A stretch of DNA of 55,610 bases from Betaproteobacteria bacterium UBA2592 (GCA_002340095.1 DDKS01000027.1:1-55610); one strand, 5' to 3'; positions 42,155 through 51,852 are shown, numbered from the stretch's first letter. The notes: generated from the sequence alone by a model not told the origin. Numbers and translations: made by a program.

Positions 42155-44518
42155 TTACCGCCCCCACCAGTAACGCTGCCCCGCCTGGCGCCAGGACTGG
42201 AGGTTCACCCGACCGCCGGCGAAATCGAGGATCAGGGCACCATCCCGATCCGTGCGCCAGACCCGGGCCCCCAATCCCTCGTAGCGTTCCAGCACCTCGG
42301 GGCGGGGATGCCTGAAACGGTTGCGGTAGCCGGCGGAAACCAGGGCCAGCTGCGGCCCCACCGCCGCCACGAAAGGCAGGGAAGACGAAGTGGTGCTGCC
42401 ATGGTGCGGCAGCAGCAGGACCTCGGCCGACAGTTCGGCCCCCTGCTCCGCCACCAGCAGGGCCTCTTCCCGCACGCCAATGTCGCCAGACAGCAGCAGC
42501 CGGCCCGATGGCGACGCCACCCGCAGCACGCAACTATCCTCGTTGCCCCCGCTCAGGGATCGCCCCGCCTGGGGATGCAAGAAGGCGAAGCGCACCCCGT
42601 CCCACTCCCAGTCCTGCCCCCGGGCGCAGGGCTCTGCCCCGGCCAGGCCGGGAATCGAGGACACCAGCCGGTCCACGGGTATGCCCTGGCGCAGGGAATC
42701 GAGTCCGCCCGCATGGTCGTTGTCCCGGTGCGACACCACCAGCAGGTCGAGCCGCTCGATGCCCCGGTGCTGCAGATAGGGCAGCACCACCCGCCGCCCG
42801 GCATCGTCGCTGCCATAGGCCGGGCCGGCATCGTAGAGCAGCCGGTGTCCAGCGGTTTCCAGCAGCACGGCCTGGCCCTGGCCCACGTCCAGCACCGTCA
42901 CCCGCAGGCTGCCCGGCTCCGGCAGGGGGCGGGGCCAGAACAGCAGGGGCAGGAGCAATCCCCACGCCACTCCCCGGCCCGGCACGCCCCGGGGCAGGAG
43001 CAGCAGGAACACCGCCGGCATGGCCAGCAGCACGGCCCAGAAATCCGCCCGGGCGGGTTGCCAGAGCGGCAGGGTGGACAACCATTCCAGCGCGGCCATC
43101 AGCCCCGTGAGCAGGCCGTGGGCCAGGGCCAGCAGGGGCAGGCCCGGCCACCCGGCCAGCACGGCCGCCAGCAGCACGAGGGGCGTGACGAGGAAGCTGA
43201 CCAGGGGAATCGCCAGCAGGTTGGCCAGGGGCGAGACCAGGGGAAACTGCTGGAACACCCAGAGCAGAATGGGCAGGGTGGCCAGGGTGGCGGCCCATTG
43301 GGTGCGGCCGAACTCCCGCAGCCAGGTCCGCCAGCCCCCGCCGCTGTGCCCGGCGGGCAGCAGCTGCAGACTGACCCAGAGCAGGGCGGCCACCGCCGCG
43401 AAGGAGAGCCAGAACCCCGGCGCCAGGACCGCCCAGGGATCGGCGATCAGCACCCCGGTCAGGGCCAGCAGCAGGATGCGCCCCACCCCCACATCACGCC
43501 CCGCGAGCATGGCCAGGGCGACCACCGTGAGCATCAGGCAGGTACGCTGGGCGGGAATCCCGAAACCGGCCAGCAGGGCGTAGCACACGGCCGTCAGCCA
43601 GGCGGCAAGGATGGCGGCCCGCGGGGCCGGCCAGCGCAGGCACAGGGTCGGGAAACGGCGCCAGAGACGCAGCACCAGCCAGCCTGCCAGGCTCGCCACC
43701 AGGGTCACATGCAGGCCGGAGATGCTCATCAAGTGGGTCGTGCCGGTCCGGTTGAACACGGTCCACTGCTCAGTCGGGATGGAGCGCTGGTCGCCGATGG
43801 CCAGCGCCACGAGGATACCGCCATGGGGAGCCTCCCCCAGCTCCCGGGCAAAGGTCTCCCTGAGCTGCTGGCGCAGCCGGTGCACCCCGTTCATGGGAGG
43901 CCAGGCCACAAAGGCATCCAGCCGCTCGGGGGGCGGGCTGGCGCGCACATGGCCGGTCGCCCGCAGGTTGCGCTCCAGCAGCCACGCCTCGTAATCGAAG
44001 CCCCCGGGATTGGCGCTGCCATGGGGACGCTTGAGGCGCACCGTGAGGCGCCAGCGCTCCCCGGCCCGGAACGATGCCGCCCCGGGACCGCCCTCCTCCG
44101 GCTCGCCGCGGTGGTAAACGCTCAGCCAGAGCCGTTCCGGCAGCCGCACCCCGGCGGTTTCCACCGCCTCCACCCGAAACTCGAAACGCTGACCTCGCTC
44201 GAAAACGACAGGCAGGGACGCCACCTGCCCGGTGAGGCGCAGATCCTGGCCCTCCCAGGCCGGCTCGAGGGCGTCGGCAAGACGCAACTCCGCCCGCCAG
44301 GCAGCCCAGCCAAAACCGGCGCAACTCCCGGCCAGCAGCGTGCCCAGAAGCAGGGATCCGACCGGAAAATTGCGCCGCCCCAGGGCAAGGAGGCAAAAAT
44401 GGAGGACAATTCCCGCCACGCACCAGCGCCAGCCTGCCGAAGGCAGTCCGGCCTGTTGCTGCAGGACGAGGATGCCGAGCACCCCGCCCAGCAGGAAAGA
44501 TGATGTGGCCCGACCCAT
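42155..44518 (-). CDS. comEC: DNA uptake channel protein ComEC
   Basis: A 787-residue ComEC/Rec2 protein. N-terminal TM helices and an OB-like segment come first, then the competence domain with about 7 TM helices (LMSISGLHVTLVA, VLIADPWAVLAPGFWLSF). The C-terminal metallo-beta-lactamase-like domain has VVSHRDNDHAGG and LLLPHHGSTTSSS. It transports single-stranded DNA into the cell in natural transformation. ATG 44518 has no Shine-Dalgarno and sits exactly 6 nt after TCTAAT (44525-44530, minus strand). comEA and comF are not present. Confidence 0.95.
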   Translation of the reverse strand: MGRATSSFLLGGVLGILVLQQQAGLPSAGWRWCVAGIVLHFCLLALGRRNFPVGSLLLGTLLAGSCAGFGWAAWRAELRLADALEPAWEGQDLRLTGQVASLPVVFERGQRFEFRVEAVETAGVRLPERLWLSVYHRGEPEEGGPGAASFRAGERWRLTVRLKRPHGSANPGGFDYEAWLLERNLRATGHVRASPPPERLDAFVAWPPMNGVHRLRQQLRETFARELGEAPHGGILVALAIGDQRSIPTEQWTVFNRTGTTHLMSISGLHVTLVASLAGWLVLRLWRRFPTLCLRWPAPRAAILAAWLTAVCYALLAGFGIPAQRTCLMLTVVALAMLAGRDVGVGRILLLALTGVLIADPWAVLAPGFWLSFAAVAALLWVSLQLLPAGHSGGGWRTWLREFGRTQWAATLATLPILLWVFQQFPLVSPLANLLAIPLVSFLVTPLVLLAAVLAGWPGLPLLALAHGLLTGLMAALEWLSTLPLWQPARADFWAVLLAMPAVFLLLLPRGVPGRGVAWGLLLPLLFWPRPLPEPGSLRVTVLDVGQGQAVLLETAGHRLLYDAGPAYGSDDAGRRVVLPYLQHRGIERLDLLVVSHRDNDHAGGLDSLRQGIPVDRLVSSIPGLAGAEPCARGQDWEWDGVRFAFLHPQAGRSLSGGNEDSCVLRVASPSGRLLLSGDIGVREEALLVAEQGAELSAEVLLLPHHGSTTSSSLPFVAAVGPQLALVSAGYRNRFRHPRPEVLERYEGLGARVWRTDRDGALILDFAGGRVNLQSWRQAGQRYWWGR

Positions 44519-44571
44519 TGCCGCATTAGAACAAAAGCCTAGAGAAAACCCAAACGCATAGCCGGACCCCC

Positions 44572-45114
44572 ATGCGCAAGCACCTCAAACGCTACCTGCC
44601 GGACCATCGGACGGTGCAGCAGAACCGCTGGCTGCGCTGCCTCGGCCCACAGCTCACCCACCCCCGGCTGTGGCACCTGAACCGCCACTCGGTGGCCGGC
44701 GGGCTGGCCGCCGGCCTGTTCTGCGGCCTGGTGCCAGGCCCGTTCCAGATGTTCTGTGCCGCCCTGGCCGCCATCCTGTTCCGGGTGAACCTGCCCCTGG
44801 CCATGGTCACCACCCTCTACACCAACCCCTTCACCCTGGTTCCCCTCTACCTGCTCGCCTTCCAGATCGGCAGCATCTTCGAGCCTTCCGGGGGCGTTTT
44901 CGTGGCGCCCCCGGAGTTTTCCCTCACCGAACTCCCCGAATGGACAAAAGCCATGGGAATCTGGGTCCTGGGCCTGGGCAAGCCCCTGGGCATCGGTCTG
45001 GTGATCCTGGCCACCCTGCTGGCCGTCAGCGGCTACTTCCTCATGCGGCTTGCCTGGCGCATCCATCTGGTGCGGGCCTGGCGCCGCCGCCACGGCCGCC
45101 GCCCTCGCGCCTGA
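44572..45114 (+). CDS. DUF2062 membrane protein
   Basis: A 180-residue protein with the DUF2062 signature (HSVAGGLAAGLFCGLVPGPFQ, TTLYTNPFTLVPLY). Four hydrophobic segments indicate an inner-membrane protein. The function is unknown. It is divergent from comEC across 53 bp, and the next plus-strand gene starts 67 bp downstream. Confidence 0.9.
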   Translation: MRKHLKRYLPDHRTVQQNRWLRCLGPQLTHPRLWHLNRHSVAGGLAAGLFCGLVPGPFQMFCAALAAILFRVNLPLAMVTTLYTNPFTLVPLYLLAFQIGSIFEPSGGVFVAPPEFSLTELPEWTKAMGIWVLGLGKPLGIGLVILATLLAVSGYFLMRLAWRIHLVRAWRRRHGRRPRA

Positions 45115-45180
45115 ACCCCGGTAGGGCTCCGGGTCCGGAGCGGCTACAATCCCCACCCCGCAACCCGGCAGACTTTCCCC

Positions 45181-45933
45181 ATGAGCACGGAAACCCAACC
45201 CATCCTCGACCCCCTGGCCGTCTTGGCCGGACCGGATCTCCAGAAACTGGCGGCCCGCATGGCCCAGGACCTGTTCGCCGGCACCTTTCAGCTCTCGCTG
45301 GATGGCGGCGAGGCGGAAAACCGGGAAAAGCTCGCGGTGGTGGAAGGCCGCTGCCGCAACTGGTGCCAGGCCGCCGCCGATGAAGAAGCCCGCGCCCTGC
45401 GCCTGGCACTCCTGATCAGCGGCATCGATCAGTGGGGCCTGGCTTACAGCCAGGCCTTCCAGCTCACGGCCCTTCCCGCCCTGACCCAGCTCATCGGCGC
45501 CCTGCGCACCGGCCTCGATCCCCGGGCGGATGCCCGCTTCCAGTGGTTCTTCAGCCAGATCGAACAGGACGAAAAGGCCGCCATCGACTTCAAGGTGGAA
45601 TTGCGCCGCCACATCCACCTCGCTCTCTGGCATGCCATGGCGGCCTGCGACACGGAAGCGGCGACCACCCCCATCGTCCAGACCCTGGGCAGCCTGCTGC
45701 TCGCCCTGGACGCACGCATGCCCGAACTGGGCTGGCGCCTGGTGGCCGACACCCTGGCCAGCATCCAGCTCGCGCTCTTGAATGCCGAGGCGCCCACGGG
45801 CATCGCCCAGGACGGCACCCGGCAGCTTTTCGAAGCCCTGGGCCAGGCCCTGCCCCGGGAGCGTTACCAGTCCATCCTCGCCCATTCCGGCCAGGCGGTG
45901 CTGGCCTGGCAACGCTCCCGCCAGCCGGACTGA
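45181..45933 (+). CDS. conserved alpha-helical protein of unknown function
   Basis: A 250-residue soluble, almost entirely alpha-helical protein without signal peptide or TM segment. I do not recognise a family. The central segment has FFSQIEQDEKAAIDFKVEL followed by RRHIHLALWHAMAAC. The Glu/His-rich helices could bind metal, but no known motif is clear. The start at 45181 lacks a strong Shine-Dalgarno. A TACAAT hexamer lies at 45145-45150. It lies between DUF2062 and convergent lolD. Codon use matches the neighbours, so it looks native. Confidence 0.75.
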   Translation: MSTETQPILDPLAVLAGPDLQKLAARMAQDLFAGTFQLSLDGGEAENREKLAVVEGRCRNWCQAAADEEARALRLALLISGIDQWGLAYSQAFQLTALPALTQLIGALRTGLDPRADARFQWFFSQIEQDEKAAIDFKVELRRHIHLALWHAMAACDTEAATTPIVQTLGSLLLALDARMPELGWRLVADTLASIQLALLNAEAPTGIAQDGTRQLFEALGQALPRERYQSILAHSGQAVLAWQRSRQPD

Positions 45934-45958
45934 GGATCTCCGGCCGGGATGCCGGCCA

Positions 45959-46699
45959 TCATCCAGCCGGCATCAGCCGGCCGTCCTCCAGCCCCAGGGT
46001 ACGGCCGGTGCGGGCCGCCAGGGCGGGGTCATGGGTGACGATGACGAGGCTCATGCCGGCGGAGCGGGTGCGCTCCAAGAGCAGGTCGAAGACCGCATCC
46101 GCCGTGTGCCGGTCCAGATTGCCGGTGGGCTCGTCGGCCAGGATGCAGGCCGGCTCGCTCACCAGGGCCCGGGCAATGGCCGCCCGCTGTCGTTCACCAC
46201 CGGAAAGCTCCCCGGGCCGGTGTTCCACCCGGTGCCCCAGCCCCACCGCCTTCAGGGTTGCTGCCGCCCGCTCCAGGGCTTCCTCCCGGGGCAGGCGCCG
46301 GATCAAGAGCGGCATGGCCACGTTTTCCAGGGCGGAAAATTCGGGCAGCAAATGGTGGAATTGGTACACGAAGCCCAGGTGCCGGTTGCGCCAGTCGCCC
46401 CGGGCGGCTTCGCTCAGGCTGGAAAAATCCCGCCCCATCAGTTCGACCCGGCCGGCACTGGGCGCATCCAGCCCCCCCAGCAGATGCAAAAGCGTGCTCT
46501 TGCCGGAACCGGAGGCACCAACGATGGCCAGGGTTTCCCCGGGCATCACGCTCAGGGCCACATCCTGCAACACCCGCACCGGGCTCGCCCCCTGTTGAAA
46601 GGTCTTGCCCAGAGCGGTACAGGACAGAACCGCCGACAAAACGGCAGACGGAACCGGGTCCTGCCCGGAAGCATGGGTTTGCATGGACATCTCATTCAT
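45959..46699 (-). CDS. lolD: lipoprotein-releasing ABC transporter ATPase LolD
   Basis: A 246-residue ATPase. Walker A is GASGSGKST, Q-loop FVYQFHHLL, signature LSGGERQR, Walker B CILADEPTGNLD and H-loop VIVTHD. It powers LolC/E to pass lipoproteins to LolA. The start at ATG 46699 overlaps the lolC stop by 8 nt. An N-terminal ~25-residue extension precedes the LGKTF strand; ATGs at 46690 and 46684 are alternatives. Confidence 0.95.
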   Translation of the reverse strand: MNEMSMQTHASGQDPVPSAVLSAVLSCTALGKTFQQGASPVRVLQDVALSVMPGETLAIVGASGSGKSTLLHLLGGLDAPSAGRVELMGRDFSSLSEAARGDWRNRHLGFVYQFHHLLPEFSALENVAMPLLIRRLPREEALERAAATLKAVGLGHRVEHRPGELSGGERQRAAIARALVSEPACILADEPTGNLDRHTADAVFDLLLERTRSAGMSLVIVTHDPALAARTGRTLGLEDGRLMPAG

Positions 46700-47939
46700 A
46701 GCGCAGGGCCTCCGCCGGATTGACCCGGGAAGCACGCCAGCTCGGGTAGAGGGTGGCCACCACGGCCAGCACGAAGGTGATCAGGGTGACACCCCAGACA
46801 TCGCTCCACTGCAGGTCCGAAGGCAGGTCGGAGATGTAGTAGACCTCCTTGGCCAGGAACTGGATACCCAGCATCCGCTCGATGAAAGGCACCACCACGT
46901 CGATGTTGAGGGCCAGGCTGACCCCGCCCAACACCCCGAGGGAAAGGCCGATGCAGCCGATCAGGGCGCCCTGGATGATGAACACGGTCATGATGCTGCC
47001 GGGTCGGGCGCCGAGGGTGCGCAGGATGGCGATGTCCGCCTGCTTGTCGGTCACCGCCATCACCAGGGTGGAAACGATGTTGAAGGCGGCCACGGCCACG
47101 ATCAGGGAAAGGATGATGAACATCATCTTCTTCTCGATCTGCACGGCCCGGAAGAAGTTGGCATGGCTGCGGGTCCAGTCGGAGATGTAGGCATCGGCAT
47201 GGATCATGCCCGCCAGTTCCCGGGCCACCCGAGGTGCATCGAACAGGTCGTTCAGCTTCAGGCGCACCCCGCTCACCCGGTCCCCGAGCCGGTACAGCTT
47301 CTGGGCATCGCCCAGGTCGATCAGAGCCAGGCCGGAATCGTACTCATACATCCCCACCTCGAAGATACCCACCACGGTAAAGGCCCGCAGCCGAGGCACC
47401 ACCCCGGCGGGTGTCACCGCCCCCTGGGGCGCAATCACCGTCACCCTGTCCCCCCTGTGCACCCGCAGCGCCCGGGCCAGCTCCGAACCCAATATGATGC
47501 CGAACTCGCCCGGCTTCAGGTCATCCAGCCGGCCGCTTTGCATGTGCCTGGCAAAATCCGCCACCTTTTCTTCCAGGCTGGGCTCGATGCCGCGCACCAT
47601 CACCCCGCGTACCTCCTGATCCACGGACAGCATGGATTGGGCCTGGACAAAGGGCGCTGCCGCCAGCACCTCCTTGTGAGCCCCCGCCTCCAGGGCCACC
47701 CTGGCCCAGTTGGGCAGGTCGCCATCCATGCCGTTGATCTGGACGTGGGAAGCCACCCCGAGAATGCGGGTGCGCAGTTCCTTCTGAAAACCGTTCATCA
47801 CCGACAGCACCACGATCAGGGCGGCCACCCCGAGGGCCACGCCGAGCATGGAAATCAGGGAGATGAAGGAGATGAAATGATTGCGGCGCTTGGCGCGGGT
47901 ATAGCGCAGGCCGATGAGAATTTCGTAGGGTAACGCCAC
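46692..47939 (-). CDS. lolC: lipoprotein-releasing permease LolC/LolE family
   Basis: A 415-residue inner-membrane permease. The N-terminal RYTRAKRRNHFISFISLISM is the LolC/E signature, followed by TM1, a large periplasmic domain and three C-terminal TM helices (about 270-300, 315-345 and 375-400). It ends PAEALRYE, as in LolC/E. Only one permease gene is present beside lolD, as in organisms using a single LolC/E-type subunit. The start is GTG 47939, with no clear Shine-Dalgarno. It is divergent from the rpfE-like gene. Confidence 0.93.
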   Translation of the reverse strand: MALPYEILIGLRYTRAKRRNHFISFISLISMLGVALGVAALIVVLSVMNGFQKELRTRILGVASHVQINGMDGDLPNWARVALEAGAHKEVLAAAPFVQAQSMLSVDQEVRGVMVRGIEPSLEEKVADFARHMQSGRLDDLKPGEFGIILGSELARALRVHRGDRVTVIAPQGAVTPAGVVPRLRAFTVVGIFEVGMYEYDSGLALIDLGDAQKLYRLGDRVSGVRLKLNDLFDAPRVARELAGMIHADAYISDWTRSHANFFRAVQIEKKMMFIILSLIVAVAAFNIVSTLVMAVTDKQADIAILRTLGARPGSIMTVFIIQGALIGCIGLSLGVLGGVSLALNIDVVVPFIERMLGIQFLAKEVYYISDLPSDLQWSDVWGVTLITFVLAVVATLYPSWRASRVNPAEALRYE

Positions 47940-47972
47940 GTGGGGAAAGCCCGGAAAGCCAAAGGGGGCCTA

Positions 47973-47981
47973 TGGTACACT
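47973..47981 (+). promoter_or_regulatory. extended -10 promoter for rpfE-recJ
   Basis: TGGTACACT is an extended -10 (TG-N-TACACT) 78 bp before the rpfE-like ATG. It lies in the divergent gap with lolC. Confidence 0.45.
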
Positions 47982-48059
47982 CGCCCGCGCTTCCGGGGCA
48001 AAAGAACCGCCGGCCCGGTTCCCGGCATCCACCGCTCGGCCCGCCCCGACCTGCCTGCC

Positions 48060-49103
48060 ATGCATCTGACCCTGCTGATTCCCGACCTGCTCTGGCCCGA
48101 ACCCGGGGATGCCGAGACCCTCGCATCCCTGGCCTGCCCGTCCCTGGAAAAATGGCTCGGCAGGAGCCGTCTGGCACGGCAGGAGCGTCACCCCATGGAG
48201 ACAGTGCTCGCCTGGCAGCTCGGCCTGGGGGACCAGGGTCTGGCCGCCTGCCGCCTGCTGGGTGAGCCGAATGCCCCTGCCCCCGGCGACACGACCTGGT
48301 ACAGTGCCGACCCCATCCACCTGCAGTTTCATCACGAGCGGATCATCCTCGGCGATGCCAGCCTGCTGGAACTGGAGGCCGGCGAAGTGGAGGCGCTGGT
48401 GGAAAGCCTCAACCGGAGCTTTCCCGACCTGGGCCGCTTCCACGCGCCCCACCCCCGGCGCTGGTATCTGGAAGCCGCCGCCGGACTGGAGATCCCGCCC
48501 CTCCCCCCCCTCTCCGCCGCCGCAGGCCGGCAGCTCGGGGCGTTGATGCCCGAATCCCCCCCCCTGTCCCGACTCATGAACGAGTTGCAGATGCTGCTCC
48601 ACACCCACCCGGTGAACCAAGCCCGGGAAGGCCGCCGCCAGCCGCTGATCAACGGCCTCTGGCTCTGGGGCGGCGGCGTGCTGCCCACTGCAAGGGAATG
48701 CCGGCATGACGCAGTTCTGGGAAGCCACCCCCTGGCCCTGGGCATGGCGCGACATCTGCGGCTGCCCGCCCGCCCCGCCCCGGCCTCCCTGACGGAACTG
48801 CTCCAGAACCCGACCTGCCAACATCCCCTGGTGCTCCTGGAAAATCTGGTGGCCCCTACCCTGATCGAAGACGGGGACGCCTGGAAAACCTCGCTCGAAC
48901 AAATGGAGCGGGACTGGTTCGCCCCCCTCTCCAGCGCCCTGGGCCATGGCATTGACAGCCTGGAACTCGTCTGCCCCACCGCCTTCGGGGTGCTGCGCTG
49001 GCAAGGCCGCAGCCAGGACCGCTGGAAATTCTGGAAAAGCCCCCAGCCTCTCGCCTCCCTCATCCGGAAACTGGCCGCCCAAGCCCAGGAAACCCAGTCA
49101 TGA
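48060..49103 (+). CDS. RpfE-type / phosphoglycerate-mutase-like protein
   Basis: A 347-residue protein without signal peptide or TM segment. It resembles the uncharacterised RpfE-type/phosphoglycerate-mutase-like family (named from the Xanthomonas rpf cluster, where rpfE lies beside recJ) by position and the N-terminal segment LLIPDLLWPEPGD. Conserved-looking parts are NGLWLWGGGVLP, followed by LENLVAPTLIEDGDAW. I see no clear catalytic motif. The start is ATG 48060; recJ overlaps its stop (ATGA at 49100-49103), so the two are coupled. Family assignment comes from memory of gene order. Confidence 0.7.
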   Translation: MHLTLLIPDLLWPEPGDAETLASLACPSLEKWLGRSRLARQERHPMETVLAWQLGLGDQGLAACRLLGEPNAPAPGDTTWYSADPIHLQFHHERIILGDASLLELEAGEVEALVESLNRSFPDLGRFHAPHPRRWYLEAAAGLEIPPLPPLSAAAGRQLGALMPESPPLSRLMNELQMLLHTHPVNQAREGRRQPLINGLWLWGGGVLPTARECRHDAVLGSHPLALGMARHLRLPARPAPASLTELLQNPTCQHPLVLLENLVAPTLIEDGDAWKTSLEQMERDWFAPLSSALGHGIDSLELVCPTAFGVLRWQGRSQDRWKFWKSPQPLASLIRKLAAQAQETQS

Positions 49104-50806
49104 CCCGACTCGTCCGCCGTACCGTCCCCGCCAGACTCCAGTGGCAACTGGAACAGCAGGGGCTGCCCCCACTCCTGGCCCGGCTCTATGCAGCCCGCGG
49201 CGTAAGCAATGTGAGCGACCTGGACTATGAATTGAAGTCCCTGCTCCCTCCCACCGCCCTGACCGGAGCCCGGGAGGCCGCCGTCCTGCTGGCCGATGCC
49301 CTGGAAGCCGACGCCCGCATGCTGATCGTGGCGGACTACGACTGCGACGGGGCCACCGCCTGCGCCCTGGGCATCCGCGCCCTGCGTCTCCTGGCCGCCG
49401 GCAGCGGCGCCACGGTGGAATACCTGGTGCCCGACCGCTTCACCCTGGGCTACGGCCTCTCCCCCGCCATCGTGGATCTGGCCGCCCGCCGCCAGCCGGA
49501 TTTGCTCATCACCGTGGATAACGGCATCGCCAGCATCGAAGGTGTGGCCCGGGCCCGGGAACTGGGCATCGCCACCCTGATCACCGACCACCATCTGCCC
49601 GGCGACACCCTGCCCCAAGCCGATTGCATCGTAAATCCCAATCAGCCCGGCTGCGCATTTCCCTCCAAGAACCTGGCCGGGGTCGGCGTCATGTTCTACG
49701 TGATGCTGGCCCTGCGCGCCGAACTCAGGGAGCGGGGCTGGTTTACCAAACGCCCGGAACCCAATCTGGCCAACCTGCTCGATCTGGTGGCCCTGGGCAC
49801 CGTGGCCGACGTGGTGAAACTGGACCACAACAACCGCATCCTGGTCAGCCAGGGCCTGAAGCGGATGCGCGAAGGCCGCCTGTGCGAAGGCATGAAGGCC
49901 CTGCTCAAGGCCGCCGGCCGGGAGCCCCGGCGCCTCACCGCCTTCGACCTGGGCTTCGTGCTCGGGCCACGGCTCAACGCCGCCGGGCGCCTGTCGGACA
50001 TGGGCATCGGCATCGAATGCCTGCTCACCGACGACCCGGGCCAGGCCCTGGCCTACGCCCAGAAACTGGACGGCCTGAACCGGGAGCGGCGGGAAATCGA
50101 GGCGGAAATGCAGGATCAGGCCCTGGTGCTGCTGGAACGCATCGACACCGACAACGCTCCTGCCGGTCTGGCCCTGTTCGACCCGGAATGGCACCAGGGC
50201 GTGGTGGGCATTCTCGCCTCGCGCATCAAGGACCGGCTGCACCGTCCCGTATTCGCCTGCGCCCGGGGCGAGAACGGCGAGATCAAGGGGTCCGGCCGCT
50301 CCATTCCCGGCCTGCACCTGCGCGACGCCCTGGATCTGGTCTCGAAGCGGGCCCCTGGCCTGCTGCTACGCTTCGGCGGCCATGCCGCTGCCGCAGGAGT
50401 CACCTTGCTGGAAAAGGATTTCGAGCGCTTCCAGCGCCTCTTCGCCCAGGTGGCCGAGGAACTGCTCGCCCCCGGCGACCTCACCCGCAGCCTCGAAACC
50501 GACGGCGCCCTGGAAGCGGGCCACTACAACCTGGAAACCGCCCACTTGCTGGAGAGCCAGATCTGGGGCCAGGGCTTTCCCGCCCCCCTGTTCGAGGACG
50601 AATTCCAGGTGGAGCAGCAACGCATCCTCAAGGAAAAACACCTGAAGCTACGTCTCAATAAAGACGGCCAAGTGTTTGAAGCCATTCAATTCAATTTCAC
50701 CACCCCCCCCGGCAACCGGGCCCGGATCGCCTACCGGCTGGGCATCAACGAATACAACGGGGTGCAATCCCCGCAACTGATGGTGGAGTACCTGGAAGCC
50801 CTGTGA
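49100..50806 (+). CDS. recJ: single-stranded-DNA exonuclease RecJ
   Basis: A 568-residue 5'-3' ssDNA exonuclease of the DHH superfamily. Motif I VADYDCDGATA, motif III DHH in TDHHLPGDTLP, and DHHA1 with RFGGHAAAAGVTL are present. The C-terminal OB fold is about 470-560. It acts in recombination, mismatch and base-excision repair. It is coupled to the upstream rpfE-like gene by an ATGA overlap and ends convergent with the EamA gene. Confidence 0.97.
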   Translation: MTRLVRRTVPARLQWQLEQQGLPPLLARLYAARGVSNVSDLDYELKSLLPPTALTGAREAAVLLADALEADARMLIVADYDCDGATACALGIRALRLLAAGSGATVEYLVPDRFTLGYGLSPAIVDLAARRQPDLLITVDNGIASIEGVARARELGIATLITDHHLPGDTLPQADCIVNPNQPGCAFPSKNLAGVGVMFYVMLALRAELRERGWFTKRPEPNLANLLDLVALGTVADVVKLDHNNRILVSQGLKRMREGRLCEGMKALLKAAGREPRRLTAFDLGFVLGPRLNAAGRLSDMGIGIECLLTDDPGQALAYAQKLDGLNRERREIEAEMQDQALVLLERIDTDNAPAGLALFDPEWHQGVVGILASRIKDRLHRPVFACARGENGEIKGSGRSIPGLHLRDALDLVSKRAPGLLLRFGGHAAAAGVTLLEKDFERFQRLFAQVAEELLAPGDLTRSLETDGALEAGHYNLETAHLLESQIWGQGFPAPLFEDEFQVEQQRILKEKHLKLRLNKDGQVFEAIQFNFTTPPGNRARIAYRLGINEYNGVQSPQLMVEYLEAL

Positions 50807-50812
50807 TCCGGC

Positions 50813-51712
50813 TCAGGCCCGTCGCTCGGGCAGAATGACGGAAGCCACCGCCCCGAGGATGCAGGCCGCGCCGATGAACTCGCCCCAGCCCGGCTGTTCG
50901 CCGAGCAGATACATTCCCCCCAGCACCCCGATCAGGGGGGTCAGCAGGGACGAGAGGGAAGCCACGGCCACCGGCACCTGCAGCACGATGCGGTTCCAGG
51001 CCCAATAGCAGAACATGAAGGCAACGAAGACGTTGTAGACCAGGCCCAGGGCCGGCCACAGACTGGGCCAGTGCCATCGGGGCAGTTCCAGCACCAGGGC
51101 GGCCAAAGCGGCGGGTGCGCCCCCGAGCAACATCAGCCAGCCGGTCAGGGCCATGGGCGCCATGGTGATGGGAAAACGCTTCAGGGACACCACTCCCAGG
51201 GCCCAGCTCCAAGCTGCCCCAAGCATCAGCAGCACCCCCATGGGGACGCCGGCGAGGTGCTGCAATTCCATACCCATCATGGCCAACACCCCGATGCCTC
51301 CCAGGGTCAGACCAAGCCAGCGCCGCAAGGTCAGGCGATTACCCAGCCACAAGGCTGAGAGCAACATGCTCCAGACCGGCATGGTATAGCCCAGCAGGGC
51401 GGCCCGGCCCGAAGGCAGGTAGGAAACCCCGTAGATGGTGAGCACGTTCCAGCCCAGGATGTTGGTCAGAGCCAGCCAGGCCAGCACCGGCCACTTGCCG
51501 GCAGGCGGCCCGAGTGCCTGACCACCGAGGCGGGCCAGCAGCAGCAGGCCCAGGCCGCCGAAGACCAGGCAGAAGCCGCGGAAGCTCAAGGGCGGCACTT
51601 CGCTGATGACCATCTTCATGATCGGCCAGTTGAGCCCCCAGCCCAGGGCCATCAGCACGAGCAGGGCCATCAGCCCCGGCGAGAACCCGGCCATGCCATC
51701 CGTTCGCGTCAC
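50813..51712 (-). CDS. EamA/DMT-family transporter
   Basis: A 299-residue inner-membrane protein with ten hydrophobic segments in two EamA repeats (about 12-140 and 155-290). The N-terminal LGWGLNWPIMKMVI and the PLIGVLGGMYLLGEQ region are characteristic. Substrates are unknown; such proteins export metabolites. The start is GTG 51712 behind AAGGAGAG, and the upstream frame is not used. It is divergent from the diguanylate cyclase gene. Confidence 0.9.
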   Translation of the reverse strand: MTRTDGMAGFSPGLMALLVLMALGWGLNWPIMKMVISEVPPLSFRGFCLVFGGLGLLLLARLGGQALGPPAGKWPVLAWLALTNILGWNVLTIYGVSYLPSGRAALLGYTMPVWSMLLSALWLGNRLTLRRWLGLTLGGIGVLAMMGMELQHLAGVPMGVLLMLGAAWSWALGVVSLKRFPITMAPMALTGWLMLLGGAPAALAALVLELPRWHWPSLWPALGLVYNVFVAFMFCYWAWNRIVLQVPVAVASLSSLLTPLIGVLGGMYLLGEQPGWGEFIGAACILGAVASVILPERRA

Positions 51713-51827
51713 CCGCTCTCCTTTTCCGGCGAAAAGGCGGGGATCATGGCGCCGGCCCGGGGCCCGCGTCAATCGGGGAAAACCGAATCCGGCGAACCGG
51801 AATCCCTTTTGAATGCTATCTTTGTAG

Positions 51828-51837
51828 ATGACGTCAT
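51828..51837. repeat. 10-bp palindrome ATGACGTCAT
   Basis: A perfect 10-bp palindrome 16 bp before the diguanylate cyclase ATG, between two divergent genes. It overlaps the likely promoter zone and could be an operator, although a single site proves little. Confidence 0.45.
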
Positions 51838-51852
51838 ATCCGGACCCCTTCC

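Noticed and set aside
41294..44503. 1069-codon plus-strand ORF
   Set aside because: It lies antisense to the hydrolase and comEC. Composition (Gln/Pro/Gly/His-rich, no domains) is that of a shadow frame of GC-rich DNA.
48332..50317. 661-codon minus-strand ORF
   Set aside because: Antisense to the rpfE-like gene and recJ, with no domain content.
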